Assembly (NCBI GenBank): GCA_964451785.1
Contig: CAYVJG010000007.1
Coordinates: 31,182-95,181, forward strand
Reading direction: 5' to 3'
Length of the DNA: 64,000 nt
Source: JAJYSO01 sp964451785
GTDB taxonomy: Bacteria; Bacteroidota; Bacteroidia; Flavobacteriales; Flavobacteriaceae
The notes under the pieces are model-generated. The model ran no database searches, was not told the DNA's origin, and saw only the letters and a list, made by a program, of their open reading frames with translations. Shown one piece after another: positions 1-7,181 of the stretch (positions are counted from its first letter, which is position 1; each line of letters begins with the position of its first letter). The position numbers and the translations under genes are program-made.

Positions 1-558
1 GGTATGGCTTTAGCCTTAGGTGTGGTGTGGTTAGTTTCTGAATATGTTACTCCTGAAAGACATCTAGAAGAAGAATTTAAGGCGCAATACACCGTGCGCA
101 ATGCCTTGGCGCGAATAGACATGTCAAGTATTCTATTTTTCTTTGGCATCTTAATGGCAGTAGCCGGTTTAGAATCTTTAATGTACGGCATCATTCACGG
201 GGATCCTGTTGGCACATTGCGCTACGCTGCTGAAACTTTACACGCTGTAATCCCTAACAATCACATTGTTGTTATTTTACTCGGTGTATTATCTGCTATC
301 GTTGACAACGTACCGCTAGTAGCTGCCTCAATGGGGATGTATGATATGCCAATAGATTCTGTATTATGGCATTTTATCGCCTATTCAGCAGGAACAGGAG
401 GCAGTATGCTCATCATTGGATCAGCAGCTGGAGTTGCTGCCATGGGCATGGAGCGCATTGATTTTATTTGGTACCTCAAAAAGATCAGTTGGCTAGCCTT
501 TATAGGGTTTATCTCTGGCGCTGGTTTATTTTTGCTCCTCGAACGCGTTATATTTTAA
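1..558 (+). CDS. nhaD: Na+/H+ antiporter, NhaD type (C-terminal part)
   Basis: This is the C-terminal part of a polytopic inner-membrane transporter, cut by the window start: the frame is open from base 1 and the first ATG at 4 is internal. The 185 visible residues hold about five hydrophobic segments, including a half-helix region with Asp-Asn-Val-Pro near residue 100 and a Gly-rich stretch (SAGTGGSM) near residue 128. Both are typical of the NhaD/ArsB (ion transporter) superfamily. NhaD exchanges Na+ (or Li+) for protons across the inner membrane, which fits a marine or salt-exposed flavobacterium. It ends 56 bases before exbB, so co-transcription is possible but unproven. Other members of the superfamily cannot be fully excluded without the N-terminus. 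Confidence 0.8.
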   Translation, partial: GMALALGVVWLVSEYVTPERHLEEEFKAQYTVRNALARIDMSSILFFFGILMAVAGLESLMYGIIHGDPVGTLRYAAETLHAVIPNNHIVVILLGVLSAIVDNVPLVAASMGMYDMPIDSVLWHFIAYSAGTGGSMLIIGSAAGVAAMGMERIDFIWYLKKISWLAFIGFISGAGLFLLLERVIF

Positions 559-614
559 CTAAAATCGCAATTATTTTACTATCTAAACGTTATTGATTTA
601 AACAAATTAACTCT

Positions 615-1322
615 ATGCTAAGCTTATTTATTCAAGAAGGGGCTAAAGTTGCTCAAGAAGCAGCTGCTACAGCCGCAGTTCCCGAAGAAAAAACATTGTC
701 GTTTATGAAATTAATGTTTAGTGGAGGGATTGCAGGAAATGTGATCATCGGGATTCTATTTATTCTATTAGTAGCCGCTATCTACATTTATTTTGAACGC
801 TTTTTTGCTATTAAAGCAGCTTCAAAAACAGATAGTCACTTTATGGATCAAATTAGAGATCATGTTGCCAATGGAAACATCGAAGGCGCCAAAATAAGAT
901 GTGCACAAGAAAACACACCTGTAGCACGCTTAACAGAAAAAGGAATTTCACGTATCGGTAGCCCACTTGAAGATATCAATACAGCCATTGAGAATGCCGG
1001 ACAACTAGAAGTCTATAAACTCGAAAAAAATGTCAGCATCTTAGCGACTATAGCTGGTGCTGGTCCGATGTTAGGTTTTTTAGGAACCGTAATCGGTATG
1101 GTACTCGCCTTTCACGAATTGGCCAGCAGTAGTGGCCAAGCACAAATGGGACTCTTAGCGCAAGGTATTTATACCGCTATGACCACCACTGTTGCCGGGT
1201 TAATTGTCGGAATTATTGCGTATATTGGCTATAATCACCTGGTGGTTAAAACCGATAAAGTTGTGCATTTAATGGAAGTAACTGCTGTTGATTTCTTAGA
1301 TCTCTTAAACGAACCGGCTTAA
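615..1322 (+). CDS. exbB: ExbB/TolQ-type proton channel (MotA/TolQ/ExbB family)
   Basis: This 235-residue protein has three hydrophobic segments (about residues 38-60, 142-165 and 185-205) with a long cytoplasmic stretch between the first two, the normal ExbB topology. The Gly-rich block GAGPMLGFLGTVIGM in the second helix and the TAMTTTVAGLIVGI block in the third are the family signatures. ExbB forms the proton-conducting pentamer that, with ExbD, energises TonB to drive uptake through outer-membrane receptors. The gene is one base from exbD, and exbD is followed by tonB, so this is a complete TonB energising operon. TolQ is a possible alternative name, but the adjacent tonB favours ExbB. 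Confidence 0.9.
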   Translation: MLSLFIQEGAKVAQEAAATAAVPEEKTLSFMKLMFSGGIAGNVIIGILFILLVAAIYIYFERFFAIKAASKTDSHFMDQIRDHVANGNIEGAKIRCAQENTPVARLTEKGISRIGSPLEDINTAIENAGQLEVYKLEKNVSILATIAGAGPMLGFLGTVIGMVLAFHELASSSGQAQMGLLAQGIYTAMTTTVAGLIVGIIAYIGYNHLVVKTDKVVHLMEVTAVDFLDLLNEPA

Positions 1323-1323
1323 T

Positions 1324-1716
1324 ATGAATTTAAAAGGAAGAAATAAAGTCAGCCCTGAATTTAATATGTCGTCTATGACCGACATTGTCTTCTTGTTATT
1401 GATATTTTTTATGCTGAGTTCACCAGTTGTAACTCCTGAGGCCCTAGACCTGATTCTCCCAAATGCTAAAGGAAAAACGACTAATCAACCTACTGTATCG
1501 GTAAGTATAGATAAAAATCAGCATATTTACATTAACAACCAACGTATAGAAGCCGATCAACTCGAACTAGAATTGCAGAAAAAACTTGAAAACAGTGAAA
1601 ATCCAACGGTAATTTTACGTTCGGCAAAAAGTGTTCCTATTCAAGAAGCTGTTGATGTAATGGCGATAGCTCAGCGCAATAATTATAAAGTTATTTTGGC
1701 CGTTAAGCCTAAATAA
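1324..1716 (+). CDS. exbD: ExbD/TolR family biopolymer transport protein
   Basis: This 130-residue protein has a short cytoplasmic N-terminus, one transmembrane helix (about residues 20-38) and a periplasmic domain of about 90 residues. The helix carries the conserved proton-relay aspartate, here Asp20 in SSMTDIVFLLLIFFML. ExbD sits in the pore of the ExbB pentamer and couples proton flow to TonB movement. The start follows the exbB stop with one base between, and the stop lies 10 bases before tonB, indicating translational coupling within one transcript. The length is normal for the family. Confidence 0.92.
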   Translation: MNLKGRNKVSPEFNMSSMTDIVFLLLIFFMLSSPVVTPEALDLILPNAKGKTTNQPTVSVSIDKNQHIYINNQRIEADQLELELQKKLENSENPTVILRSAKSVPIQEAVDVMAIAQRNNYKVILAVKPK

Positions 1717-1726
1717 ACACCCTTTT

Positions 1727-2605
1727 ATGGCATTGTTTAAAACCAAATCCGAAAAAAAATCCTTAGTCATCACCACGCTATTAAGTGTGGCGTTGATCTT
1801 GGCATTATCTTTTTTCGGTCTCACCTATCTCGACCCTCCACAAGAAAGTGGTATCGCCGTTAATTTTGGCACCTCACAAGTGGGTTCAGGCATACACCAA
1901 CCCACCAAGCCCATAAAAACAGCCCCTTCAAAAACTTCTCAACCTGAAGTTTCTGAACCAGAAGAAACCAAAAGTGTTGAGCAAAATGAAGAAGTGGTAA
2001 CACAAGATGTCGAGAAAGCCCCGGTCATCAGCGAAAAACAAAAGAAAGAAACGACTTCAGAAACCCCTACCCCTAAACCAGAGCCTAAAGCTGAAGAAGC
2101 ACAGCCTGAAAAACCAAAGGAGGAGCCCCAAAAAGAAGAAATCAAAAAGCCTGATCCTAAACCAGATCAATCCACAACTGATGCCTTAAATAATATCCTC
2201 AATGGCCCTCCGCAAGATGGGCAAACTGGAAAAGGCGAAGGCAATGATCAAACTGGCGGCGATAAAGGAGACCCTAACGGTCAGTTTGACGCTAAATCTT
2301 ATTACGGTCAGGGCACCGGATTAGATGGTGACGGCAATTACAGACTCGGTGGGCGTCGCGCCTTAGCTAAGAAAAAATACGTTCAAGATTGTAATGAATC
2401 TGGTACCGTGGTTGTCGAAATTAAGGTAAACCGCCAAGGTGAAGTGGTCAGAGCTACACCCGGAGTTAAAGGCACTACCAACACTAACCCTTGTTTACTC
2501 GAGCCTGCCAAACGCGCTGCATTAGACACCAAATTTAATGCCGACGCCAATGCACCTGCCATTCAAACAGGAAAAATTATATACGAATTCCAATTATCGG
2601 ATTAA
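1727..2605 (+). CDS. tonB: Energy transducer TonB
   Basis: This 292-residue protein has one N-terminal membrane anchor (about residues 12-33), a Pro/Glu/Lys-rich spacer (about 60-150) that would span the periplasm, a Gly/Asp-rich linker, and a C-terminal TonB domain (about 215-292) with the beta-alpha-beta pattern that binds the TonB box of receptors. It transmits the proton-motive force collected by ExbB/ExbD to outer-membrane receptors such as those encoded at 18.1-20.4 kb and 27.3-30.0 kb. It lies 10 bases after exbD and 8 bases before folC, so folC is likely on the same transcript. The long low-complexity spacer is normal for TonB. Confidence 0.92.
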   Translation: MALFKTKSEKKSLVITTLLSVALILALSFFGLTYLDPPQESGIAVNFGTSQVGSGIHQPTKPIKTAPSKTSQPEVSEPEETKSVEQNEEVVTQDVEKAPVISEKQKKETTSETPTPKPEPKAEEAQPEKPKEEPQKEEIKKPDPKPDQSTTDALNNILNGPPQDGQTGKGEGNDQTGGDKGDPNGQFDAKSYYGQGTGLDGDGNYRLGGRRALAKKKYVQDCNESGTVVVEIKVNRQGEVVRATPGVKGTTNTNPCLLEPAKRAALDTKFNADANAPAIQTGKIIYEFQLSD

Positions 2606-2613
2606 CATCCATC

Positions 2614-3831
2614 ATGACATATCAAGAAACTCTAACTTGGATGTTTGGTCAACTTCCTATGTACCAACGCCAAGGTAAATCAGCCTTTAAAAAGGATTTA
2701 AAAAATATAGCTGCCTTAGCAGCAGAACTCAATCATCCCGAAAAGCAATTCAAAACGATTCATGTAGCCGGCACCAATGGTAAAGGTTCTGTCAGCCATA
2801 TGTTGGCCTCCATTTTTCAAGAAGCCGGCTACAAAACAGGCCTCTACACTTCGCCTCATCTCAAAGATTACCGCGAACGCATCAGAATCAATGGCGACAT
2901 GATTCCAGAGGACGCAGTTACGCATTTTATCGCTGACAATAAAAGCTTTTTAGAAGCTCATCAGTTGTCCTTTTTTGAAATGAGCGTAGGTTTAGCTTTC
3001 AATTTTTTTGCCCAACAAAAAGTTGATATTGCTATTATCGAAACAGGCTTAGGTGGACGCTTAGATTCTACTAACATCATCACCCCCGAATTATCGGTCA
3101 TCACCAACATAGGTTTTGACCACATGCAAATGCTCGGGGACACCTTAGCAAAAATAGCCGGAGAAAAAGCAGGTATTATCAAGCCACACGTTCCCGTTGT
3201 GATCGGTGAAAAACACGCCGAAACGACCCCTGTTTTTATACAAAAAGCAGAATCCTGCAAATCACCCATCCATTTTGCACAAGATTCAAATTTTCCTGAC
3301 TATGAAAGTGATTTAAAAGGTTCTTATCAAATTGCCAACAAGCGCACGGTTTTAAAAGCTATTGAAACACTCATTGCCCAAGGCTGGCATATTACCCCCC
3401 ATCACATCAAAAACGGGTTACGACACAGTGTAAAAAACACCGGATTACGCGGAAGATGGCAAGAACTAGGGCAACACCCTAAAACTGTTTGCGACACCGG
3501 CCACAACAAAGAAGGCCTTCAATATGTATTACAACAAATTACCGATGAAGAGTACAAAAATTTACGCATTGTCTTAGGCGTTGTCAACGACAAAGACTTA
3601 GACGGCGTTCTTCCGTTATTCCCTAAAACCGCGATTTATTATTTTTGCAAAGCCAATATTCCAAGAGGACTTGATGCTACTATTTTAGCGGAGAAAGCTG
3701 ATAAATTTGGTCTTAAAGGAAAGGTGTACAACAGTGTCCAAGACGCCTACAAATCCGCTCAATCAGACAGTTCTACCGACGATTTTATATACATCGGAGG
3801 AAGCACCTTTACTGTTGCAGAAGTCATCTGA
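2614..3831 (+). CDS. folC: Bifunctional folylpolyglutamate synthase / dihydrofolate synthase
   Basis: This 405-residue Mur-ligase-fold enzyme has the ATP-binding loop GTNGKGS at residues 53-59, the ETGLGGRLDSTN block near residue 142 and the FDHMQMLG metal/substrate block near 168. These are the FolC signature motifs. It adds L-glutamate to dihydropteroate and to folates, trapping folate in the cytoplasm. The length is slightly short but within the bacterial range. It follows tonB by 8 bases, a neighbour pair with no obvious functional link. A strong hairpin terminator lies 36 bases downstream. Confidence 0.93.
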   Translation: MTYQETLTWMFGQLPMYQRQGKSAFKKDLKNIAALAAELNHPEKQFKTIHVAGTNGKGSVSHMLASIFQEAGYKTGLYTSPHLKDYRERIRINGDMIPEDAVTHFIADNKSFLEAHQLSFFEMSVGLAFNFFAQQKVDIAIIETGLGGRLDSTNIITPELSVITNIGFDHMQMLGDTLAKIAGEKAGIIKPHVPVVIGEKHAETTPVFIQKAESCKSPIHFAQDSNFPDYESDLKGSYQIANKRTVLKAIETLIAQGWHITPHHIKNGLRHSVKNTGLRGRWQELGQHPKTVCDTGHNKEGLQYVLQQITDEEYKNLRIVLGVVNDKDLDGVLPLFPKTAIYYFCKANIPRGLDATILAEKADKFGLKGKVYNSVQDAYKSAQSDSSTDDFIYIGGSTFTVAEVI

Positions 3832-3866
3832 TTTCAGTGCCGCAGAATAGACACACCGACAATCAT

Positions 3867-3913
3867 AAATCCTTCAAATTCTTTGAGAATAAAGAATTTG
3901 GAGGATTTTTTTT
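3867..3913 (+). terminator. Intrinsic terminator after folC
   Basis: A long imperfect inverted repeat (AATCCTTCAAATTCTTT paired with AAAGAATTTGGAGGATT around a short loop) is followed by a run of T. It closes the exbB-exbD-tonB-folC transcript and may also act in the opposite direction on the small minus-strand gene that ends at 3929. Confidence 0.8.
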
Positions 3914-3928
3914 GGTATAGAAATTTCG

Positions 3929-4192
3929 TCAAATTACACCATAAATCATCGCGGCGATTACGGCAAAGCCTACAAGCATACAACTGATAAAGATCATCAA
4001 ATTCAACTTTACATTTTTGCCTTCTTCACGCCAACGCTGTACTTGCATGAGGGCATATACTAAAATAGCCAACCCTGCTAAAGTCAGATTTAAATATAAA
4101 TTGTCGTGCAGGTCCGTAGTTGAAAGTACTATCCCCGCAAAAAACAACAATAACATTAATCTTCTCAATGTTTTTTTAGATAGACTTAGCAT
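3929..4192 (-). CDS. Small membrane protein of unknown function
   Basis: This 87-residue protein has a basic N-terminus (LSKKTLRR) and three predicted transmembrane segments (about residues 11-25, 33-50 and 64-86), with a charged cytoplasmic loop (QRWREEGKNVK) between the second and third. I do not recognise a family. The ORF is backed by plausible membrane composition, the positive-inside pattern and convergence on the folC terminator. It stands alone, followed upstream by a 34-residue lipoprotein-like ORF on the same strand. No function is assigned. Confidence 0.6.
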   Translation of the reverse strand: MLSLSKKTLRRLMLLLFFAGIVLSTTDLHDNLYLNLTLAGLAILVYALMQVQRWREEGKNVKLNLMIFISCMLVGFAVIAAMIYGVI

Positions 4193-4244
4193 AATTGCAT
4201 GTATTAAGCAATAATCAATATATAGTTATCAACACTATTTTGAC

Positions 4245-4349
4245 TCACTGTACACTTTCTAGCGCGACTGAGTATTCATCACTTGAACAAGAATTAAGCC
4301 GCAATCCAAAAGTCACAGCCAAGAAGGCCAAAATAACGGTTTTTTTCAT
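4245..4349 (-). CDS. Very small putative lipoprotein (34 residues)
   Basis: The ORF starts with ATG at 4349 and reads MKKTVILAFLAVTFG followed by LRLNSCSSDEYS and ends at a TGA at 4247-4245. It has a Lys-Lys N-terminus, a hydrophobic core and a lipobox-like LNSC followed by Ser-Ser-Asp-Glu, the usual start of a surface-directed Bacteroidota lipoprotein. Only about 13 residues follow the cysteine. It could be a genuine micro-lipoprotein, or the surviving start of a longer lipoprotein gene cut off by the repeat block that begins at about 4400 on the upstream side. The signal-peptide logic is clear; whether it is expressed is unknown. Confidence 0.4.
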   Translation of the reverse strand: MKKTVILAFLAVTFGLRLNSCSSDEYSVALESVQ

Positions 4350-4478
4350 TTTGTTATGTTTAAATTAATTTTTACAAAAAAAACAAAAAAATTAGTTATA
4401 CAACTTTTCAGGCTAAAATTTTGATCCGAAACCTTACTCTAAATGGAATACGATGAGTAATCAAGTTTAATCTTCCTC

Positions 4479-4604
4479 CGCTGCCGCACGAATCCCTTTG
4501 TGTGGTTCTTGAAACTTTTCCTTTCGCTGCCGCACGAATCCCTTCGTGTGGTTCTTGAAACTTCTCCCTTCGCTGCCGCACGAACCCTTTCGTATGGTTT
4601 CCTA
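4479..4604. repeat. Three tandem copies of a 46-bp hairpin repeat (type A)
   Basis: Units begin at 4479, 4525 and 4571 with the shared start CGCTGCCGCACGAA and a period of 46 bases. Each unit holds a short stem (CACGAA paired with TTTGTG or TTCGTG). Single type A copies occur at about 5009, 5256, 25855, 30004 and 31206. There are no unique spacers, so this is not a CRISPR array. Open frames running through this block are by-products of the repeat. Confidence 0.85.
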
Positions 4605-4797
4605 ATTCGGTATTGATGAAATGTATCAGATTTAACTTTGGTCGGGCTTTGACTTTGGTTTGCCCCACACGACACAAGCTTGTGATAATAGCCGCAAAAC
4701 TCCGTAGGAGTTTAACTATGATTAACCCCATACAAGCGAAGCGCAGTTTGGGGACTCACGCGAAAACAAAGCTTCGAACCCCGAAGTGGGTTCAAGC
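4605..4797 (+). repeat. Composite intergenic repeat, copy I (linker plus type B element)
   Basis: After the third type A unit comes a linker of about 90 bases and then the type B element (4694-4795). Type B contains three inverted repeats: AACTCC-GTA-GGAGTT, CCCCA...TTTGGGG, and GAACCC-CGAAGT-GGGTTC. The whole composite recurs at 5009-5230 with scattered differences. Confidence 0.85.
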
Positions 4798-5008
4798 TCG
4801 ATTCACTTGACAACCGCGTTCACCCTCGATACATTTTTGCTCCGCAAGCTCCACAAAAACACTCAGGATGACGCTTGATTTTTGTTGTACCGCAGGATTA
4901 CGATAGAAGGGTCGATACTTTACAAACCAATTCAAATCTTTTCGATCTTTCTTTACAGATGATTCTTTAAAAAGTAGAATCATAAAAAAGTACTGCCGTA
5001 CAAACCCT

Positions 5009-5290
5009 CGCTACCGCACGAATCCCTTTGTGTGGTTTCTGAATTCGGTATTGATATGTATCAGGTTTAACTTTGGTTTGGCTTTGACTTTGGTTTATCC
5101 CGCACGACACAAGCTTGCGATAATAGTCGCAAAACTCCGTAGGAGTTTAACTATGATTAACCCCATACAAGCGCAGCGCAGTTTGGAGACTCACGCGAAA
5201 ACAAAGCTTCGAACCCCGAAGTGGGTTCAACAAAGAACATAATTGCTTACTCCTTCGCTGCCGCACGAATCCTTTCGTGTGGCTTCTTAA
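5009..5290 (+). repeat. Composite intergenic repeat, copy II, plus one more type A unit
   Basis: This is a second copy of the A-linker-B composite (A at 5009, linker from 5041, B at 5129-5230), followed by another type A unit starting at 5256. Together with copy I it fills most of the gene-poor stretch between the micro-lipoprotein ORF and the tRNA cluster. The bases between the two copies (about 4800-5005) carry nothing I can identify. All type B copies in the window read in the same orientation. Confidence 0.85.
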
Positions 5291-5373
5291 TTCAGTATTG
5301 ATAGCCTTAAAAGTAAGGTATTAAGGTGTCTAGCTAAAAATTAGCAAAGGATAGTAATTTTTATTTCGAAAAA

Positions 5374-5404
5374 GTTGTAGAAGCAAAAAATTGAATTATC
5401 TTTG
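5374..5404 (+). promoter_or_regulatory. Promoter of the valine tRNA cluster
   Basis: A TTG at 5375-5377 is followed after exactly 19 bases by TATCTTTG at 5397-5404. This matches the Bacteroidota sigma-ABfr type consensus (TTG, 17-23 bases, TAnnTTTG) and lies about 20 bases before the first tRNA. Confidence 0.8.
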
Positions 5405-5424
5405 CACCCGTAATGTAAAAGTCA

Positions 5425-5499
5425 GGGCGCGTAGCTCAGTTGGTTTAGAGCACTTGGTTTACACCCAAGGGGTCGGGGGTTCGAATCCCTCCGCGCCCA
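5425..5499 (+). tRNA. tRNA-Val (anticodon TAC)
   Basis: A 75-base cloverleaf: acceptor GGGCGCG/CGCGCCC, a D-arm with AGCTCAGTTGG, anticodon stem CTTGG/CCAAG around the loop TTTACAC (anticodon TAC, reading GUA), and a T-arm with GGTTCGAATCC. The CCA end is not encoded. It is followed by an identical gene at 5565. Confidence 0.95.
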
Positions 5500-5564
5500 C
5501 AAAATCTAAAAGATTTAACCTGACTTTTAATGGTAATTACATACCTAATCGTTTACAAACGTTA

Positions 5565-5639
5565 GGGCGCGTAGCTCAGTTGGTTTAGAGCACTTGGTTT
5601 ACACCCAAGGGGTCGGGGGTTCGAATCCCTCCGCGCCCA
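5565..5639 (+). tRNA. tRNA-Val (anticodon TAC), second copy
   Basis: Identical over the full 75 bases to the tRNA at 5425-5499, separated from it by a 65-base spacer. The loop TTTACAC gives anticodon TAC. The exact identity of the pair points to recent duplication or gene conversion. CCA is not encoded. Confidence 0.95.
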
Positions 5640-5687
5640 CAAAAATCTAAAGAGTTTTCTTTAGATTTTTTTATTTAGAAATTAATC

Positions 5688-5762
5688 GGGTCATTAACTC
5701 AGTTGGTTTAGAGTGTTACCTTGACAGGGTAGAAGTCATTGGTTCGAATCCAATATGACCCA
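5688..5762 (+). tRNA. tRNA-Val (anticodon GAC)
   Basis: A 75-base cloverleaf with acceptor GGGTCAT/ATGACCC, D-arm TAACTCAGTTGG, an anticodon stem around the loop TTGACAG (anticodon GAC, reading GUC and GUU) and T-arm GGTTCGAATCC. It differs strongly from the two TAC copies. The three genes together supply reading of all valine codons, assuming the usual wobble by the TAC species. A terminator follows at once. Confidence 0.9.
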
Positions 5763-5767
5763 CAACC

Positions 5768-5803
5768 AAAAAGCGTTTCAAATTAATTTGAAACGCTTTT
5801 TTT
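5768..5803 (+). terminator. Terminator of the tRNA cluster
   Basis: The inverted repeat AAGCGTTTCAAAT/ATTTGAAACGCTT is followed by seven T. It starts a few bases after the tRNA-Val(GAC) and sits between this cluster and the convergent murF. Confidence 0.9.
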
Positions 5804-5834
5804 ATATACATAATTAAATCTGTAATCGCAGGGC

Positions 5835-7109
5835 TTAAAAAAGCCCCAAGAGCCTTTCCATTTGCATCCCTCTTGACCCTTTAATCAAGATGGCGCATTC
5901 TTTTAATCGAACTGCTTTAATCGCTTTCTGTAAGTCTTCAAATCTACTAAAAGCATTTACGCCTTCAGCCGCTGTCTTACCAAAAGCATCACCACACACA
6001 AAAGACTCATTAATGGTTGACTTTGACAACAATTCTGTTATTTTTTGATGTTCAGCAGCACTGGTTTCTCCAACTTCAAACATATCGCCTAATATCACGA
6101 CTTTATAATTTTCCGGAAACTGTTCAAAATTAGTAATAGCCAGTTCCATACTTGTCGGATTTGCGTTATAAGCATCTAACAAAAAGGTATTCGTGCCCTT
6201 TTTAATGATTTGTGAGCGATTATTTGTTGGTTTATAAGCCTGAATAGCTTCTTTTATTTTCACACTATCTACATCAAAAAACTTACCTATACACACTGCT
6301 GCCGCAATATTATTACCGTTATAATTACCGAACAACTGGCTCTCAACTTCTAAATCGTTATAACGCATTACCACAAAAGGCGCCGTTGCTTTCAAATACA
6401 CTTGACAATCTACATTGCTACCTTTACCGAAAGTATAGCTAACTGTCCCTTCACTTTGCTTTACTTCAAGCGGATCGTCGGCATTAACAAAAACGATTCC
6501 CCCTTCTGCACGTAAAAAGTCGTACAATTCGCTTTTCCCCTTAATCACACCTTCAAAACCACCGAAACCTTCTAAGTGAGCCTTTCCAAAATTAGTAATA
6601 TAGCCGTAATCAGGACGAGCTATTTTACACAAGCGCGCTATTTCACCTTGGTGATTCGCTCCCATTTCAACAACACCAAACTCCGTGTTTTGCGTCATGG
6701 AAAGCAAAGTTAACGGAACGCCAATGTGGTTATTGAGATTTCCTTGTGTATAGGTGACATTAAATTTTTGTGTCAAAACAGCCGACACCAGTTCTTTGGT
6801 AGTCGTTTTGCCGTTACTTCCTGTAATGGCCAGAATAGGTAAATTAAGGTATTCACGATGATAAGTTGCCAAGTTTTGCAAACAGGTTAACACATCAGCC
6901 ACAACTACAACAGACTTGTGTTGCTTGAGATTAACATCATCAACAACAGCCAAAACAGCCCCTTTTTTTATAGCCTGCAAAGCATATGCATTGCCATCAA
7001 AATTATCCCCTTTTAAAGCGAAATAAAGCTTGCCTTTCAAGTTTTCACGCGTATCTGTTGAAACGCCTTCGCTGTTTAAAAATTCTTGATGTAGTTCTTG
7101 TAGTTCCAT
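5835..7109 (-). CDS. murF: UDP-N-acetylmuramoyl-tripeptide--D-alanyl-D-alanine ligase
   Basis: This 424-residue Mur ligase has an N-terminal substrate domain, the ATP loop GSNGKTTT at residues 97-104, the block VEMGANHQGEI near 147, and a C-terminal domain with DAYNANPTSM near 312 and GDMFEVGE near 345, as expected for MurF. It adds D-Ala-D-Ala to the UDP-MurNAc tripeptide, the last cytoplasmic step of peptidoglycan precursor synthesis. It lies downstream of gldJ on the same strand, separated from it by a hairpin terminator. The length is at the short end but normal for Bacteroidota. Confidence 0.95.
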   Translation of the reverse strand: MELQELHQEFLNSEGVSTDTRENLKGKLYFALKGDNFDGNAYALQAIKKGAVLAVVDDVNLKQHKSVVVVADVLTCLQNLATYHREYLNLPILAITGSNGKTTTKELVSAVLTQKFNVTYTQGNLNNHIGVPLTLLSMTQNTEFGVVEMGANHQGEIARLCKIARPDYGYITNFGKAHLEGFGGFEGVIKGKSELYDFLRAEGGIVFVNADDPLEVKQSEGTVSYTFGKGSNVDCQVYLKATAPFVVMRYNDLEVESQLFGNYNGNNIAAAVCIGKFFDVDSVKIKEAIQAYKPTNNRSQIIKKGTNTFLLDAYNANPTSMELAITNFEQFPENYKVVILGDMFEVGETSAAEHQKITELLSKSTINESFVCGDAFGKTAAEGVNAFSRFEDLQKAIKAVRLKECAILIKGSRGMQMERLLGLF

Positions 7110-7121
7110 AATACGAATCTA

Positions 7122-7157
7122 TAAAAAAACCCTTTAATGTAAAACATCAAAGGGCTT
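7122..7157 (-). terminator. Terminator between gldJ and murF
   Basis: Read on the minus strand, the stem GCCCTTTGATG/CATTAAAGGG (imperfect) is followed by seven T. It lies after the gldJ stop and before the murF start, so murF would depend on read-through or its own promoter. Confidence 0.75.
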
Positions 7158-7181
7158 AAAACCAATACAAATTATATATAA

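Noticed and set aside
4479..4604. CRISPR array
   Set aside because: There are only three units with a constant 46-base period and no unique spacers, and no cas genes are nearby.
4408..4731. Protein-coding frames through the repeat block (both strands, also 5030-5242, 30091-30303, 30368-30694 and 31060-31314)
   Set aside because: The frames run through type A and B repeats, give low-complexity repeated peptides (for example SLETHAKTKLRTPKWVQ) and are not kept open between repeat copies.
5688..5762. tRNA-Asp reading of the third tRNA
   Set aside because: The loop TTGACAG gives anticodon GAC (valine); tRNA-Asp would need GTC.
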